Shown: positions 10,215-18,237 of the stretch, piece after piece | How the letters are laid out: every line of letters starts with the position of its first letter | Position numbering within the stretch: the stretch's first letter is position 1 | NCBI GenBank assembly: GCA_031294825.1 | Contig: JAUMPM010000067.1 | Location: 1 to 64,000, forward strand | Direction of reading: 5' to 3' | Origin: Collinsella sp. | GTDB taxonomy: Bacteria > Actinomycetota > Coriobacteriia > Coriobacteriales > Coriobacteriaceae | Length of the DNA: 64,000 bases | Program-made: the position numbers and the translations under genes | Notes under the pieces: generated by a model | What the model was told of the DNA's origin: nothing | The model's input: only the letters and a program-made list of their open reading frames with translations | The model's database searches: none

Positions 10215-11186
10215 CTACCTCTCGCTTGGCATGGAAGTAGGGTGGCCGGGCTGGTCGTCGTAGGCGTATTTGCTGTACACGTTGACCTCCCACTGCTTTT
10301 TTTCGACCTTTGCTACAGAATCTAGGATGAAGCCGGTCGCAAGGCTCAGGCCGCACAGGAACATAAACGAGGCGGCGAGCATAGCGGTGGGGAAGCGCGG
10401 GACGAGGCCGGTCTGGAAATATTCGACAACGATGGGCATGCCCAGGGCGAGGCCGAATACCGCGAACAGAAGCGCAACGAGGCTGAAGAACTTCAGCGGG
10501 CGGTAGTCCTTGAACAGCGTGCCGATCATCGCAACGACTTTAATGCCGTCGCTCACGGTGTTGAGTTTGGACTCGGAACCCTCGGGACGGTCGCGGTACT
10601 CGATGGGCACATCTTTGATGCGCCAGCGGTGGTCGACGGCGTGGATCGAGAGCTCGGTTTCGATCTGAAAGCCCTCGGAAAGCACTGGGAAGGTTTTAAC
10701 GAACGGGCGGCTCATGGCGCGGTAGCCTGTCATGACGTCATCGAAGCTGTAGCCATAGATCCACTTGATCATGGCGCGGACCAGATTATTGCCAAAGCCG
10801 TGGAAGGCACGCTTGTTCTCCTCGGCGTAGGTGCCGTTGGAAAGGCGATCGCCTACGGTCATGTCGGCCGTGCCGTTAAGGATGGGCTCGCAGAGGGCCT
10901 TGGCCGCCTCGGCGGGGTAGGTGTCGTCTCCGTCGACCATCAGGTAGCAATCGGCGTCGATATCGCGAAACATCTGGCGGCACACGTTGCCCTTTCCCTG
11001 ACGGGGCTCAAAGCGGACTGTGGCGCCGTGCTCGGTGGCAATGCGTGAGGTATCGTCCGACGAGTTGTTGTCATAGACATAGACCGTCGCCTGCGGAAGC
11101 TCGCGGTGAAAGTCGTCGATGACTTTGCCGATCGTGAGCGCTTCGTTGTAGCAAGGGATGATGACGGCGATGGATTCAGAATTCAC
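10215..11186 (-). CDS. GT2 glycosyltransferase, polyprenyl-phosphate sugar synthase type
   Basis: The N-terminal ~215 residues of this 323-residue protein form a GT2 domain: AVIIPCYNEALTIGKVI, YDNNSSDDT, and the metal-binding VDGDDTYP. Two membrane helices follow (about 235-255 and 270-295). This layout matches DPM1/GtrB-like enzymes, which move a sugar from a nucleotide donor to polyprenyl phosphate at the inner membrane face; the sugar is not known. GTG is the start, with AAGGAG six bases upstream. It is transcribed away from the ABC exporter genes and is probably part of the same surface-glycan system. Confidence 0.88.
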   Translation of the reverse strand: MNSESIAVIIPCYNEALTIGKVIDDFHRELPQATVYVYDNNSSDDTSRIATEHGATVRFEPRQGKGNVCRQMFRDIDADCYLMVDGDDTYPAEAAKALCEPILNGTADMTVGDRLSNGTYAEENKRAFHGFGNNLVRAMIKWIYGYSFDDVMTGYRAMSRPFVKTFPVLSEGFQIETELSIHAVDHRWRIKDVPIEYRDRPEGSESKLNTVSDGIKVVAMIGTLFKDYRPLKFFSLVALLFAVFGLALGMPIVVEYFQTGLVPRFPTAMLAASFMFLCGLSLATGFILDSVAKVEKKQWEVNVYSKYAYDDQPGHPTSMPSER

Positions 11187-11346
11187 TTAATGCTCCTTAT
11201 ACATTCAATCCTAGAAAGTATAGCCGTTTGGGCCTGGCATCCTAAGATGTGGGTTAGTTCTCCAGTTTTGTTGCGCGAATCGTTTGCATGGCCGTCGGGT
11301 CTATACTGTTCGTTTGTCAACGATTACGAGTAAAGGAGTTGCATCC

Positions 11347-12192
11347 GTGTCGGATCAGACAAAGCAACAAGAAACTCGCAGTCTGCCTGCGACGTTTGCT
11401 AAGAACGAATTTGAGAAGGACGCGTTTATCCTTCGTCAGCTGGTTACCAAGGATTTTAAGATCAAGTATCGCCGTAGCGTTCTGGGCGTCGCATGGTCGG
11501 TGCTCAACCCGCTGCTGATGATGATCGTCATGGCCATCGTGTTCTCGACGATTTTTGGCCAGGGCCGCAATGGCTCAATGACGCCCGAGATGTACCCGCT
11601 GTACTTGATCGTGGGTAACATCACCTTTGCCGTCATGTCTGAGTCTACTAACCAGGCCCTGACGTCGATCGTGGGCGCTGCCCCTCTGCTCAAGAAGGTT
11701 AAGGTGCACCGCTGGGTTTTCCCGGTGCAGAAGGTGCTCTTCTCGCTGGTCAACTTTGCCTTCTCGCTGGTCGCCGTCGCCATCGTCATGCTGTGGTTCC
11801 GCGTTATGCCTTCTTGGCACCTGATTCTGTTGCCGGTTTGCCTGCTGCTGCTTATGTGCTTCTGCATGGGCCTGGGCATGATGCTCTCTGCCCTTACGGT
11901 CTTCTTCCGCGACGTTATGCATCTGTGGAGCGTCGTCATTACGGCGTGGACTTACATTACGCCCATCTTCTGGACGACTGACTATATTGCGCAAATGCCG
12001 CATCTCGTGCGTATCTTGATGTATGCGAACCCCATGTTCAACTACCTGCAGTTTATGCGCGATATCTTCCTGTTCCAGACTACGCCCTCGCTTATGACGT
12101 TTGGTATGTGCGTCGCTTGGGCGGTTCTTGCGCTTATTATTGGCTATACCGTGTTCCATAAGTCCGAGCGCAAATTTATCCTCTACATCTAA
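11347..12192 (+). CDS. ABC-2 polysaccharide exporter, permease subunit
   Basis: This 281-residue protein has about six membrane helices. Its cytoplasmic N-terminus contains LVTKDFKIKYRRSVLGVAWSVLNPL, the signature of Wzm/TagG-type permeases that flip lipid-linked O-antigen or teichoic-acid chains. GTG at 11347 has AAGGAG eight bases upstream; a frame from 11284 would add 21 residues unlike the family. A TATACT box about 40 bases upstream may be the -10 element. The ATPase subunit starts just after the stop. The neighbouring rhamnose and glycosyltransferase genes suggest a rhamnose-containing wall glycan as cargo, which is inference. Confidence 0.92.
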   Translation: MSDQTKQQETRSLPATFAKNEFEKDAFILRQLVTKDFKIKYRRSVLGVAWSVLNPLLMMIVMAIVFSTIFGQGRNGSMTPEMYPLYLIVGNITFAVMSESTNQALTSIVGAAPLLKKVKVHRWVFPVQKVLFSLVNFAFSLVAVAIVMLWFRVMPSWHLILLPVCLLLLMCFCMGLGMMLSALTVFFRDVMHLWSVVITAWTYITPIFWTTDYIAQMPHLVRILMYANPMFNYLQFMRDIFLFQTTPSLMTFGMCVAWAVLALIIGYTVFHKSERKFILYI

Positions 12193-12203
12193 GGAGTGCT
12201 GTG

Positions 12204-12971
12204 ATGACTGAATCTGTTGTTGATTACAGCGAGCAGCCTCTGGCTGTCGAGGTCGACGACGTCACCATGATCTTTAACATGGCGTCCGAGTCGCTGACCA
12301 ACCTCAAGGAGTACTTCATTAAGCTTGCCAAGCACGAGCTGTTCTTTGAGGAGTTTAGGGCGCTTAAGCACATCTCGTTTGATATTCATCGCGGCGAGGT
12401 TGTGGGTCTGGTCGGCACCAATGGCTCCGGCAAGTCTACGATGCTCAAGATTATCGCTGGCGTTCTTGAGCCTAGCGAGGGCAGCGTTAAGGTGCACGGT
12501 AACATCGCGCCGCTGATTGAGCTTGGCGCCGGCTTTGACCCCGAGCTGACCGCCCGCGAGAACATCTATCTGAACGGCGCCCTGCTCGGCTATACCAAGG
12601 AGTTCATCGACGCCAACTTTGACGGCATTATCGAGTTCGCTGAGCTGCAGAACTTTGTCGATATGCCGCTTAAGAACTTCTCTTCGGGCATGGTGGCGCG
12701 TATCGCCTTTGCAATCGCGACGATTACCGAGCCCGATATTCTGATCGTTGACGAGACGCTGTCCGTCGGTGATGTGTTCTTCCAGCAAAAGTGTGAGGCC
12801 CGCATCCAGCACTTTATCCAGAGCGGCGACGTGACGGTTCTGTTCGTTTCGCACTCTATGGAGCAGGTTGAGCGCATCTGCCAGCGTGCCGTTTGGATTG
12901 AGAAGGGTGACCTTCGCATGGACGGCCCGGTCGATGAGGTCTGCAAGGCGTACCGCGAGCAGTTCAACTAG
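12204..12971 (+). CDS. ABC-2 polysaccharide exporter, ATP-binding subunit
   Basis: This 255-residue ATPase powers the exporter encoded just upstream (Wzt/TagH type). It shows Walker A GTNGSGKST, a signature region LKNFSSGMVARIAFA, Walker B DILIVDE, and the switch His in VSHSMEQV. It lacks the C-terminal carbohydrate-binding domain found in some Wzt proteins, so cargo is probably not selected through a terminal cap. AAGGAG overlaps the permease stop and is seven bases from the ATG at 12204; a GTG three bases earlier is an alternative. The two genes are evidently co-transcribed and translationally coupled. Confidence 0.93.
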   Translation: MTESVVDYSEQPLAVEVDDVTMIFNMASESLTNLKEYFIKLAKHELFFEEFRALKHISFDIHRGEVVGLVGTNGSGKSTMLKIIAGVLEPSEGSVKVHGNIAPLIELGAGFDPELTARENIYLNGALLGYTKEFIDANFDGIIEFAELQNFVDMPLKNFSSGMVARIAFAIATITEPDILIVDETLSVGDVFFQQKCEARIQHFIQSGDVTVLFVSHSMEQVERICQRAVWIEKGDLRMDGPVDEVCKAYREQFN

Positions 12972-13025
12972 GTTATAATTACTTGCGCCTGACAGGCTTG
13001 TGCTTGCTTGGGCGTGCGGTTATTT

Positions 13026-13102
13026 GCTCCATTAGCTCAGTTGGATAGAGCAGGGGACTTCTAATCCCAAGGTCGACGGTTCGAATCCGCCATGGAGCAC
13101 CA
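13026..13102 (+). tRNA. tRNA-Arg (anticodon TCT)
   Basis: This is a full 77-base cloverleaf: acceptor GCTCCAT pairs with ATGGAGC, the D arm is GCTC...GAGC, the anticodon loop is CTTCTAA, the T loop is TTCGAATC, and CCA is encoded. The first anticodon-stem pair is a G-A mismatch. It reads AGA codons. Confidence 0.95.
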
Positions 13103-13111
13103 TCGTTTATT

Positions 13112-13144
13112 AAGCCCAGACCGCTTGGTGGTCTGGGCTTTTTT
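13112..13144 (+). terminator. Terminator after tRNA-Arg(TCT)
   Basis: The stem AAGCCCAGACC pairs with GGTCTGGGCTT and is followed at once by a T-run. It is a canonical intrinsic terminator ten bases after the tRNA. Confidence 0.9.
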
Positions 13145-13177
13145 CATTTTGTGTGCTGCGGTTTTGAAGGGTTCACC

Positions 13178-13524
13178 ATGAGAAGCAAAAGGCTCGACTG
13201 GATCGATATTGCAAAAGGGATTGCAATTATTCTGGTCATTGTGGGGCACACCGTCCCAAATCCCTCTCCCCTGAGGCACGCGATCTTCTCGTTTCACATG
13301 CCGGTGTTCTTTATTCTTGCCGGGTATACGTTTAGGCCGAAGCGGTGGTGCGAGCGTTCTGCGGACAGGCAAGCCTTGCCGTCTTTGCCTTTCATGCGGT
13401 TGACTGGTTTATCCCTTGGCAGGCGATGTCGTTGCTTTTAACGCTGCCAGTACCATGGCTCTTTGCGTCGATTGTGCGCTGCGGGTGCGACATAGGGTTG
13501 GCGTACGTGATCAAGAAGGCGTAA
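13178..13524 (+). pseudogene. Acyltransferase-3 family remnant (internal deletion, frame change)
   Basis: The first ~55 codons, from ATG 13178 with GAAGG upstream, read RLDWIDIAKGIAIILVIVGH and FHMPVFFILAGYTFRPK, the N-terminus of membrane O-acyltransferases of the OafA/OatA type. The frame then becomes nonsense. In the +1 phase from about 13345 a second piece reads SLAVFAFHAVDWFIPWQ and ends LAYVIKKA before TAA at 13522, which looks like the family's last helices. An intact member needs about 1 kb, so some 650-700 bases of the middle are gone. It once probably acylated a surface glycan. Confidence 0.75.
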
Positions 13525-13525
13525 C

Positions 13526-13557
13526 AAAAACGGGGAGGACTAACTTGGCCCTCCCCG
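13526..13557 (-). terminator. Terminator after module copy B
   Basis: Read on the minus strand, the stem CGGGGAGG / CCTCCCCG is followed by TTTTT. It lies just past the stop of the minus-strand NTPase gene and abuts the acyltransferase remnant. Confidence 0.75.
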
Positions 13558-13563
13558 CTGTAT

Positions 13564-14565
13564 CTAGTCTGCCTTCAGGCACTCGGGCAAGACGTTTGCA
13601 ACTGCATTCATTGCCTGCGGCCTCAGGTACTGCTCATTGAGCTTTGCCTTTCTGTAGGCGTAGCGAGTGTCTGTCGAGTACTTGATCAATACGTCGGTGA
13701 AGAATCGCTCCCAACTTAGGTACTTGCGGCTTTCGATATAGCTCGAAGGATCCTTGAGGATTTTTGGAATGTCGTTACTGGGAATGAGGCCAGATTGCAG
13801 AAGTGTCCACTCAAATGATTCCGGGAGGAACAAGCGAACGTTCTTGTAAACGCGCTGTCCGAGCACCTTTTCGATGTAGGGACCAAACGCTGCGCCGTCT
13901 CCAATGGCAAGAACGTTTTGCTCGGGGCATTCGTGAATTGTCCGCTTTAGATTTGCTACGCCGGTGGCGGTATAGCAGGGGATCCCGAGCCGGTTGCAAA
14001 GAGCGTTGTAGAATTGATAGCCAGATTTGCTATCTTCGACAACTACGGCGTCGGGTACCTCGAATCCAACATTTAGATCCTGATACAGCATACTTGCCGT
14101 GTGGTCATATAGCGGCTTGGTCACCGAGTAGAAGCGTCTGTCGCTCTTGCGGCCATTGATTGTTTTACTTGTCGTGTTGACTAACTTCAGGATCTCATCA
14201 ACGCTGTAGGGGAGCTCGTTGGCATCGCGACGAGATATCAGAACATAATAGTTGGATGATCCGTTGACGGCTTTGGCGAAGTCCTTTGAGTAGATAAACT
14301 CGTTGCCCTCATCTAGAAAGACAATTGAATCTTCGATGATCGACAGCTCGCGCTCCCAGCGTCTGCCGGAAAGCGTTTCGCAAGGCACGTTGCAGCTGAG
14401 CGTAACGCCGCTTTCCGGTCCTCGGTCGTTGTAGTCGCGAATCATCGAGATGAGCGTCGTTTTGCCCGTGCCGCTGTTGCCGCGTATAAAGGAAATATTG
14501 CGCTTAAACGTGAGTGTGTATTTGACCTTTGCACGCTCTACGACAACGGTATGCGTTCCCTTCAT
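13564..14565 (-). CDS. P-loop NTPase with possible Toprim-like C-terminal half, module copy B
   Basis: This 333-residue paralogue of the NTPase at 6.5-7.4 kb has unknown function. It shares Walker A GNSGTGKTT (residues 29-37), Walker B SIVFLDEG, SSNYYVLISRRD, LPYSVDEI, VVEDSKSGYQFY, AIGDGAAFG and LPESFEWTLLQSG. The acidic residues of the last motifs suggest, but do not prove, a Toprim-like fold. Between the halves it has ~15 extra residues (TSKTINGRKSDRR). Its ATG overlaps the stop of the DUF4869-like gene as TAATG, so the two are translationally coupled. Preservation of the pair in two places argues that the proteins work together. Confidence 0.7.
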   Translation of the reverse strand: MKGTHTVVVERAKVKYTLTFKRNISFIRGNSGTGKTTLISMIRDYNDRGPESGVTLSCNVPCETLSGRRWERELSIIEDSIVFLDEGNEFIYSKDFAKAVNGSSNYYVLISRRDANELPYSVDEILKLVNTTSKTINGRKSDRRFYSVTKPLYDHTASMLYQDLNVGFEVPDAVVVEDSKSGYQFYNALCNRLGIPCYTATGVANLKRTIHECPEQNVLAIGDGAAFGPYIEKVLGQRVYKNVRLFLPESFEWTLLQSGLIPSNDIPKILKDPSSYIESRKYLSWERFFTDVLIKYSTDTRYAYRKAKLNEQYLRPQAMNAVANVLPECLKAD

Positions 14566-15014
14566 TACTCATCAACATCCAAAAAGTCATTCGTGGCACC
14601 GACAAACTCCTGCATGTTCCTGACGATGCGGCCGTCGTTATCGATGCGAATCTCAAAACGCTTCCAGGGGAACTTCATGATGTGGTAAAGGGTTACCAGC
14701 ACATCCTGTTCTTTGCCAATTTTGAGCAGCCAGCGGGCACAATTGTCTCCGCAGGTGGATGCGTTGAACACCATGTTTGGGATATTGCGTACCAGCAGCA
14801 GCGTCTTAACGCCGCCGGACAGTTCGAGTGGAGTGATTGAGCCCAGCTGCTTGCTTACGATGTTGCGGGGACCGATGAGCTCTGATCCGTCCACGCTTTT
14901 AATAATCTGTGCGGCCATAGGATCTTCGAACCATGAGTCCAAGTATGAGTTCCTAAAATAGGTTTCGGTATCGTAGATGGAACCGGGGTAATCTCCCAGG
15001 TGAATGCTCAGCAT
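14565..15014 (-). CDS. DUF4869-like small protein, module copy B
   Basis: The 149-residue partner of the minus-strand NTPase has no assigned function. It has MLSIHLGD at the start, LELSGGVKTLLLV, FNASTCGDNCARW with both cysteines, and LYHIM, as in copy A. The ATG at 15014 has GGAG seven bases upstream; the open frame runs further back but the added residues are not shared with copy A. It comes first in the pair, as in copy A. The aro terminator lies about 50 bases upstream, so the module should have its own promoter, which I could not pinpoint. Confidence 0.7.
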   Translation of the reverse strand: MLSIHLGDYPGSIYDTETYFRNSYLDSWFEDPMAAQIIKSVDGSELIGPRNIVSKQLGSITPLELSGGVKTLLLVRNIPNMVFNASTCGDNCARWLLKIGKEQDVLVTLYHIMKFPWKRFEIRIDNDGRIVRNMQEFVGATNDFLDVDE

Positions 15015-15059
15015 GTGGGTCTCCAGACGTTGTGTGACTGCAACGATTATATGCCAGTA

Positions 15060-15096
15060 ATAAAATGCCGGCAGCAGCGAGGTCGCTGCTGCCGGC
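15060..15096 (-). terminator. Terminator of the aromatic amino acid operon
   Basis: Arms at 15067-15080 and 15083-15096 (GCCGGCAGCAGCGA and its complement) form a very strong hairpin. On the minus strand TTTTATTA follows. It lies about 50 bases past the aroQ stop. Confidence 0.85.
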
Positions 15097-15144
15097 GCTG
15101 GCATTATTAGCGTGTGAATCGCGTTGATGGATTTGCTCGCGAGG

Positions 15145-15582
15145 CTACTTTTCGAGATGCTCTTTCAGCAGCTCCAACGCATGGGCGTAGCCCTGGAGGC
15201 CTTCGCCGGTGATGGTGGCAAAGCAGGCCAGGCGGGCGTAGCTTACCTGGCGGAAGTCCTCGCGCGTCTCGACGGCACTGATGTGGACCTCGACGGCGGG
15301 GATGGCGACGGCCTTGAGGGCGTCCAGGATCGCCACGCTCGTGTGCGTGTAGGCCGCCGGGTTGATGACGATGCCGTCAACCTTGCCGTATGCCTCCTGG
15401 ATCTTGTCGACGATGCTGCCCTCGTGGTTGGACTGGAAGACCTCGACCTCGTCAAAGCCCTGTGCGGCGCCGGCCTCCTTGCAGATCTGGACCAAGCGGT
15501 CGTAGTTGTCGCTGCCGTAGATGCCCGGCTCGCGAATGCCGAGCATGTTGAGGTTAGGGCCGTTGATGACGAGAGCTTTCAT
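15145..15582 (-). CDS. aroQ: 3-dehydroquinate dehydratase, type II
   Basis: This enzyme converts 3-dehydroquinate to 3-dehydroshikimate, the third step to chorismate. The 145-residue product is the normal size of a type II dehydroquinase, which forms dodecamers in the cytosol. It shows LVINGPNLNMLGIREPGIYG, with the catalytic Tyr in the mobile loop, SNHEGSIVDKI, NPAAYTHTSVA and EVHISAV. The ATG at 15582 has AAGGAAG five bases upstream; the frame is open for 86 more codons but these are unlike the family. It is the last gene of the aro operon and is preceded by a terminator-like hairpin, so its expression may be partly separate. Confidence 0.95.
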   Translation of the reverse strand: MKALVINGPNLNMLGIREPGIYGSDNYDRLVQICKEAGAAQGFDEVEVFQSNHEGSIVDKIQEAYGKVDGIVINPAAYTHTSVAILDALKAVAIPAVEVHISAVETREDFRQVSYARLACFATITGEGLQGYAHALELLKEHLEK

Positions 15583-15643
15583 GGTTGCTTCCTTTGTGGT
15601 CTGGTTGGTGGCGGGGCTTGCTGTCTGCGACGTTTGCCCAGAT

Positions 15644-15684
15644 AAAACCTGCCAAAATAAACCTGTCCCTTTTTGGCAGGTTTT
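15644..15684. repeat. Terminator-like inverted repeat between aroEK and aroQ
   Basis: AAAACCTGCCAAAA and its exact complement (14 bp) enclose a 13-base loop. The distal arm contains the aroEK stop codon. In the direction of transcription (minus) the stem ends in TTTTATC, so it may cause partial termination or mRNA processing before aroQ. Confidence 0.65.
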
Positions 15685-16921
15685 AGAGGGTGTCGAGGAG
15701 GGCTCGGGCGGTGTTGGCTGCGCAGTCGCGCGAGTCGATGATGTAGTCGGCCCAGGCGCGGTAGCGCGGCATGCGCTGCTCGGCCAGCTTGTCGATGCCG
15801 TCGCGGGCGGTGATGGGGCGACCCTTGTGGGCGAGCTCATCGAGCTTACGGTTGAGCATCATAATCTGGCTGTTCTGGTGCAGCAGCGGGTAGTTCTCGT
15901 CTCGCGTGACGACGCCGCCGCCGGTGGAAAGCACCAGGCCGCTGCGCTTGGAGATGTCGGCCAGGGCCGCCGTCTCTTGCTCGCGGAAGGCCGGCTCGCC
16001 GCGCTCGACGATAAAGTCGGCGCAAGGCATGCCCAGACGCTCCTCGAGGGCGCGGTCCAGGTCGATGTGCTCGCGACCGGTGAGCAGGGCAATCTGCTCA
16101 CCCACGCGGGTTTTGCCCGAGCCCGGCATGCCGATCAGTGCGATGTTCTGCTCATGGCGGGACAGACGCTCCGTCACGTCCAGGATGCGCTCGCGCGGGG
16201 TGACCTGGCCGGTATAGCGCTCGACAGCTTGCGCCGCCTGGGCCACAAGCATGAGCAAACCGCCGATGCAGGGGATGCCGCGACGCTCGGCCTCGAGCAA
16301 GAGTCCCGTGCGGGCGGGGTTGTAGACGATGTCGATGACGCCCTCGAGCGCGTCGAGGCCCTCGAGCGTGCAAGGCGCGTCGGGGCAGTGAGGGAACATA
16401 CCGGCGGGCGTGCAGTTGACGAGCAACGCGGCGTCGGACTGCTGTGCGATGTTGTCGTAGTTGACCTCGCTCGTGCGACCAACGGGCACAACGATGGCGC
16501 CCAGGTCGCCCAGTACCATGCTGGCCGTAGTGCCCGCGCCGCCGGTGGCACCGAGCGCGAGGACCTTCTTGCCGGCAATCTCCACACCCAGCTCCTCGAC
16601 CAGGCACTGGAAACCGAAGTAGTCGGTGTTGTCGCCGCGCAGACGGCCATCGGGCAGACGCGTGATCGTGTTGACGTTGCCCATGCGTTCGGCCAGCGGG
16701 CTCAGCTCGTCCAGGTAGTCCATGACGGCGCGCTTGTAGGGAATGGTCACGTTGGTGCCCTCCCACTCGTCGCCCGTCATAAAGGCCGCGAGGTCTTCGG
16801 GCTCGCGCTCAAAACGCACGTACTCAAGCCCCGCGAGCTCTTTGTAGATGGTCGGGGTGTAGCTGTGGCCCAGCACGCGGCCCAGCACGCCGTAGGGACG
16901 GGTTGCGGCGGTATCGGTCAT
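15683..16921 (-). CDS. aroEK: Bifunctional shikimate dehydrogenase / shikimate kinase
   Basis: This 412-residue fusion covers two consecutive chorismate-pathway steps: NADPH reduction of 3-dehydroshikimate, then phosphorylation of shikimate. Residues 1-255 are AroE: YGVLGRVLGHSYTPTIY, GTNVTIPYK with the catalytic Lys, RGDNTDYFGF, the Rossmann motif LGATGGAGTT, and NCTPAGM. Residues ~258-412 are AroK: IALIGMPGSGKTRVG (Walker A), EHIDLD, a STGGGVV loop and GRPIT with the lid arginine. Its ATG directly follows the pheA stop (TAG-ATG), indicating coupling. Separate genes are the rule in most bacteria, so the fusion is a useful lineage marker. Confidence 0.95.
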   Translation of the reverse strand: MTDTAATRPYGVLGRVLGHSYTPTIYKELAGLEYVRFEREPEDLAAFMTGDEWEGTNVTIPYKRAVMDYLDELSPLAERMGNVNTITRLPDGRLRGDNTDYFGFQCLVEELGVEIAGKKVLALGATGGAGTTASMVLGDLGAIVVPVGRTSEVNYDNIAQQSDAALLVNCTPAGMFPHCPDAPCTLEGLDALEGVIDIVYNPARTGLLLEAERRGIPCIGGLLMLVAQAAQAVERYTGQVTPRERILDVTERLSRHEQNIALIGMPGSGKTRVGEQIALLTGREHIDLDRALEERLGMPCADFIVERGEPAFREQETAALADISKRSGLVLSTGGGVVTRDENYPLLHQNSQIMMLNRKLDELAHKGRPITARDGIDKLAEQRMPRYRAWADYIIDSRDCAANTARALLDTL

Positions 16922-18067
16922 CTAGAGCACCTCCGTGTAGCTGCCAAAGTAGGTGAAGCTCTCGCATACGTCGTCGATGGAATCGAGCAGGTCGTCGAGG
17001 GCCTTGCTACCAAAGGGACAGTCCAGATCGAAGTAGAACATAAACTCAAAGTCGCGTCCGGGGATGGGGCGGCTCTCGAGCTTGATAAGGTTGATGTTGA
17101 GCGCATAGAAGCGCTCGAGCACGCGATAGAGAGCGCCCGGTTCGTTGGCCGTGGTGATCATGAGCGAGGTACGGTTGGCACCGGGATAGACGCGTGGCTC
17201 GCGGCTGATGACGACAAAGCGCGTGTAGTTGTTGTCCGAGTCCTGAATGTTGGGCTCCAGCACCTCCAGACCGTAGAGCGCCGCGCAACTGCGCGAGGCG
17301 ATGGCGGCGACGTCGGTGCGCTCGGAGTTGGCGACCATCTCGGCCGACATAGCCGTGTTGAGATACTTGGTGGCGTGCAGATCGTGCGCCTCGATAAAGC
17401 CAGCGCATTGCGCGATGGCCTGACCGTGGCTATAGACCTCGCAAACATCCTGCAGCTTGGTGCCGGGCTTGACGAGCAGGTTGTGGTCGATCTTGAGGCG
17501 CAGCGAGCGCACAATGTGGAAGTCGAACTGCGCGAGCAGGTCGTAGACCGCGTTGACCGAGCCCGCGGTGGAGTTTTCGATGGGCAGTACGCCAAACTCG
17601 CAGAAACCGTCGCGCACGGCGCGCATGACACCTTCGAAGGTCTCGAAGAACGCGATATCGGGCACGGCAAAGAGCTTGCACGCGGCGATCTGGCTGTAGG
17701 CACCTTCAACGCCCTGACAGGCGACGCTGGCAGTCTGGGGGAAGGGCGTGTCGAAGGCCTCGGCAGTGGCGTGGGCCTTTTGCGAGACTGTGATACCCTT
17801 GAGTTCGTTGATATAGCGCTGCTGCTCGGCCTTGCTCATGCTCATGAGGAGGCGGAACAGCGTGATGGTCTGCGCCTCGTAGCGCTCGGGCGCGCGGCCG
17901 GCAAGGTTGTTGAGCTTGGAGCGCTCGCGGGCGGGGTCGAAGACGGCCTTGCCCATCTCGATTTTTGATTTGGCGACCTCGGTGGCAATGTCCATGCGTT
18001 CGACAAAGCTGTTGAGCAAGGTGGTGTCGATGCCATCGATGGCCTGGCGAATATCGGCAAGGTCCAT
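16922..18067 (-). CDS. pheA: Chorismate mutase / prephenate dehydratase
   Basis: This makes phenylpyruvate for phenylalanine from chorismate. The 381-residue protein has an AroQ-class chorismate mutase domain (about 1-90: IRQAIDGIDTTLLNSFVERM...VAKSK), a prephenate dehydratase domain (about 110-280: VACQGVEGAYSQIAA, VLPIENSTAGSVNAVYDLL) and a C-terminal ACT domain (TSLMITTANEPGALYRVLERF, then LESRPIPGRDFEFMFYFD). The ESRP motif is where PheA enzymes bind phenylalanine, so feedback inhibition is expected. The ATG at 18067 has AAAGGGG upstream; the open frame runs 207 codons further through a long inverted repeat and into antisense aroC sequence and is not real there. Confidence 0.94.
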   Translation of the reverse strand: MDLADIRQAIDGIDTTLLNSFVERMDIATEVAKSKIEMGKAVFDPARERSKLNNLAGRAPERYEAQTITLFRLLMSMSKAEQQRYINELKGITVSQKAHATAEAFDTPFPQTASVACQGVEGAYSQIAACKLFAVPDIAFFETFEGVMRAVRDGFCEFGVLPIENSTAGSVNAVYDLLAQFDFHIVRSLRLKIDHNLLVKPGTKLQDVCEVYSHGQAIAQCAGFIEAHDLHATKYLNTAMSAEMVANSERTDVAAIASRSCAALYGLEVLEPNIQDSDNNYTRFVVISREPRVYPGANRTSLMITTANEPGALYRVLERFYALNINLIKLESRPIPGRDFEFMFYFDLDCPFGSKALDDLLDSIDDVCESFTYFGSYTEVL

Positions 18068-18094
18068 GGAGGCCCCTTTCGTGAATGGTTGCCT

Positions 18095-18223
18095 GGGGTA
18101 GTTAATTTGGGACGGGGCTATTTTAGCTACCCTTTGACTGTCGGCGAATCGATGGGTGCTGGGGCAAATATCAACTGGCATATGGGGGTAGCTAAAAAAG
18201 CCCCGTCCCAAATTAACTACCCC
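18095..18223. repeat. Long inverted repeat in pheA-aroC spacer
   Basis: Two 38-base arms (18095-18132 and 18186-18223) are complementary at 37 positions and enclose a 53-base loop. The arm starts GGGGTAGTTAATTTGGGACG and ends TTTTAGCTACCC. Degenerate relatives of one arm occur at 43,816 and 51,846, so this is a dispersed repeat family. It fills almost the whole spacer within the aro operon. Confidence 0.85.
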
Positions 18224-18237
18224 TTGGGGTTGGTGGA

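Noticed and set aside
12974..12979. TATAAT as promoter of tRNA-Arg(TCT)
   Set aside because: It is 47 bases before the tRNA and has no -35 box; read-through from the ABC exporter genes is at least as likely.
13416..13640. 74-residue plus-strand frame near the acyltransferase remnant
   Set aside because: It crosses the minus-strand terminator and the end of the NTPase gene; the real coding trace of the remnant is in another frame.
15521..17968. 815-residue plus-strand open frame
   Set aside because: It lies opposite aroEK and pheA, which have full family motifs; long antisense frames are expected in GC-rich genes, and the translation is rich in Ala, Val and His without recognisable domains.
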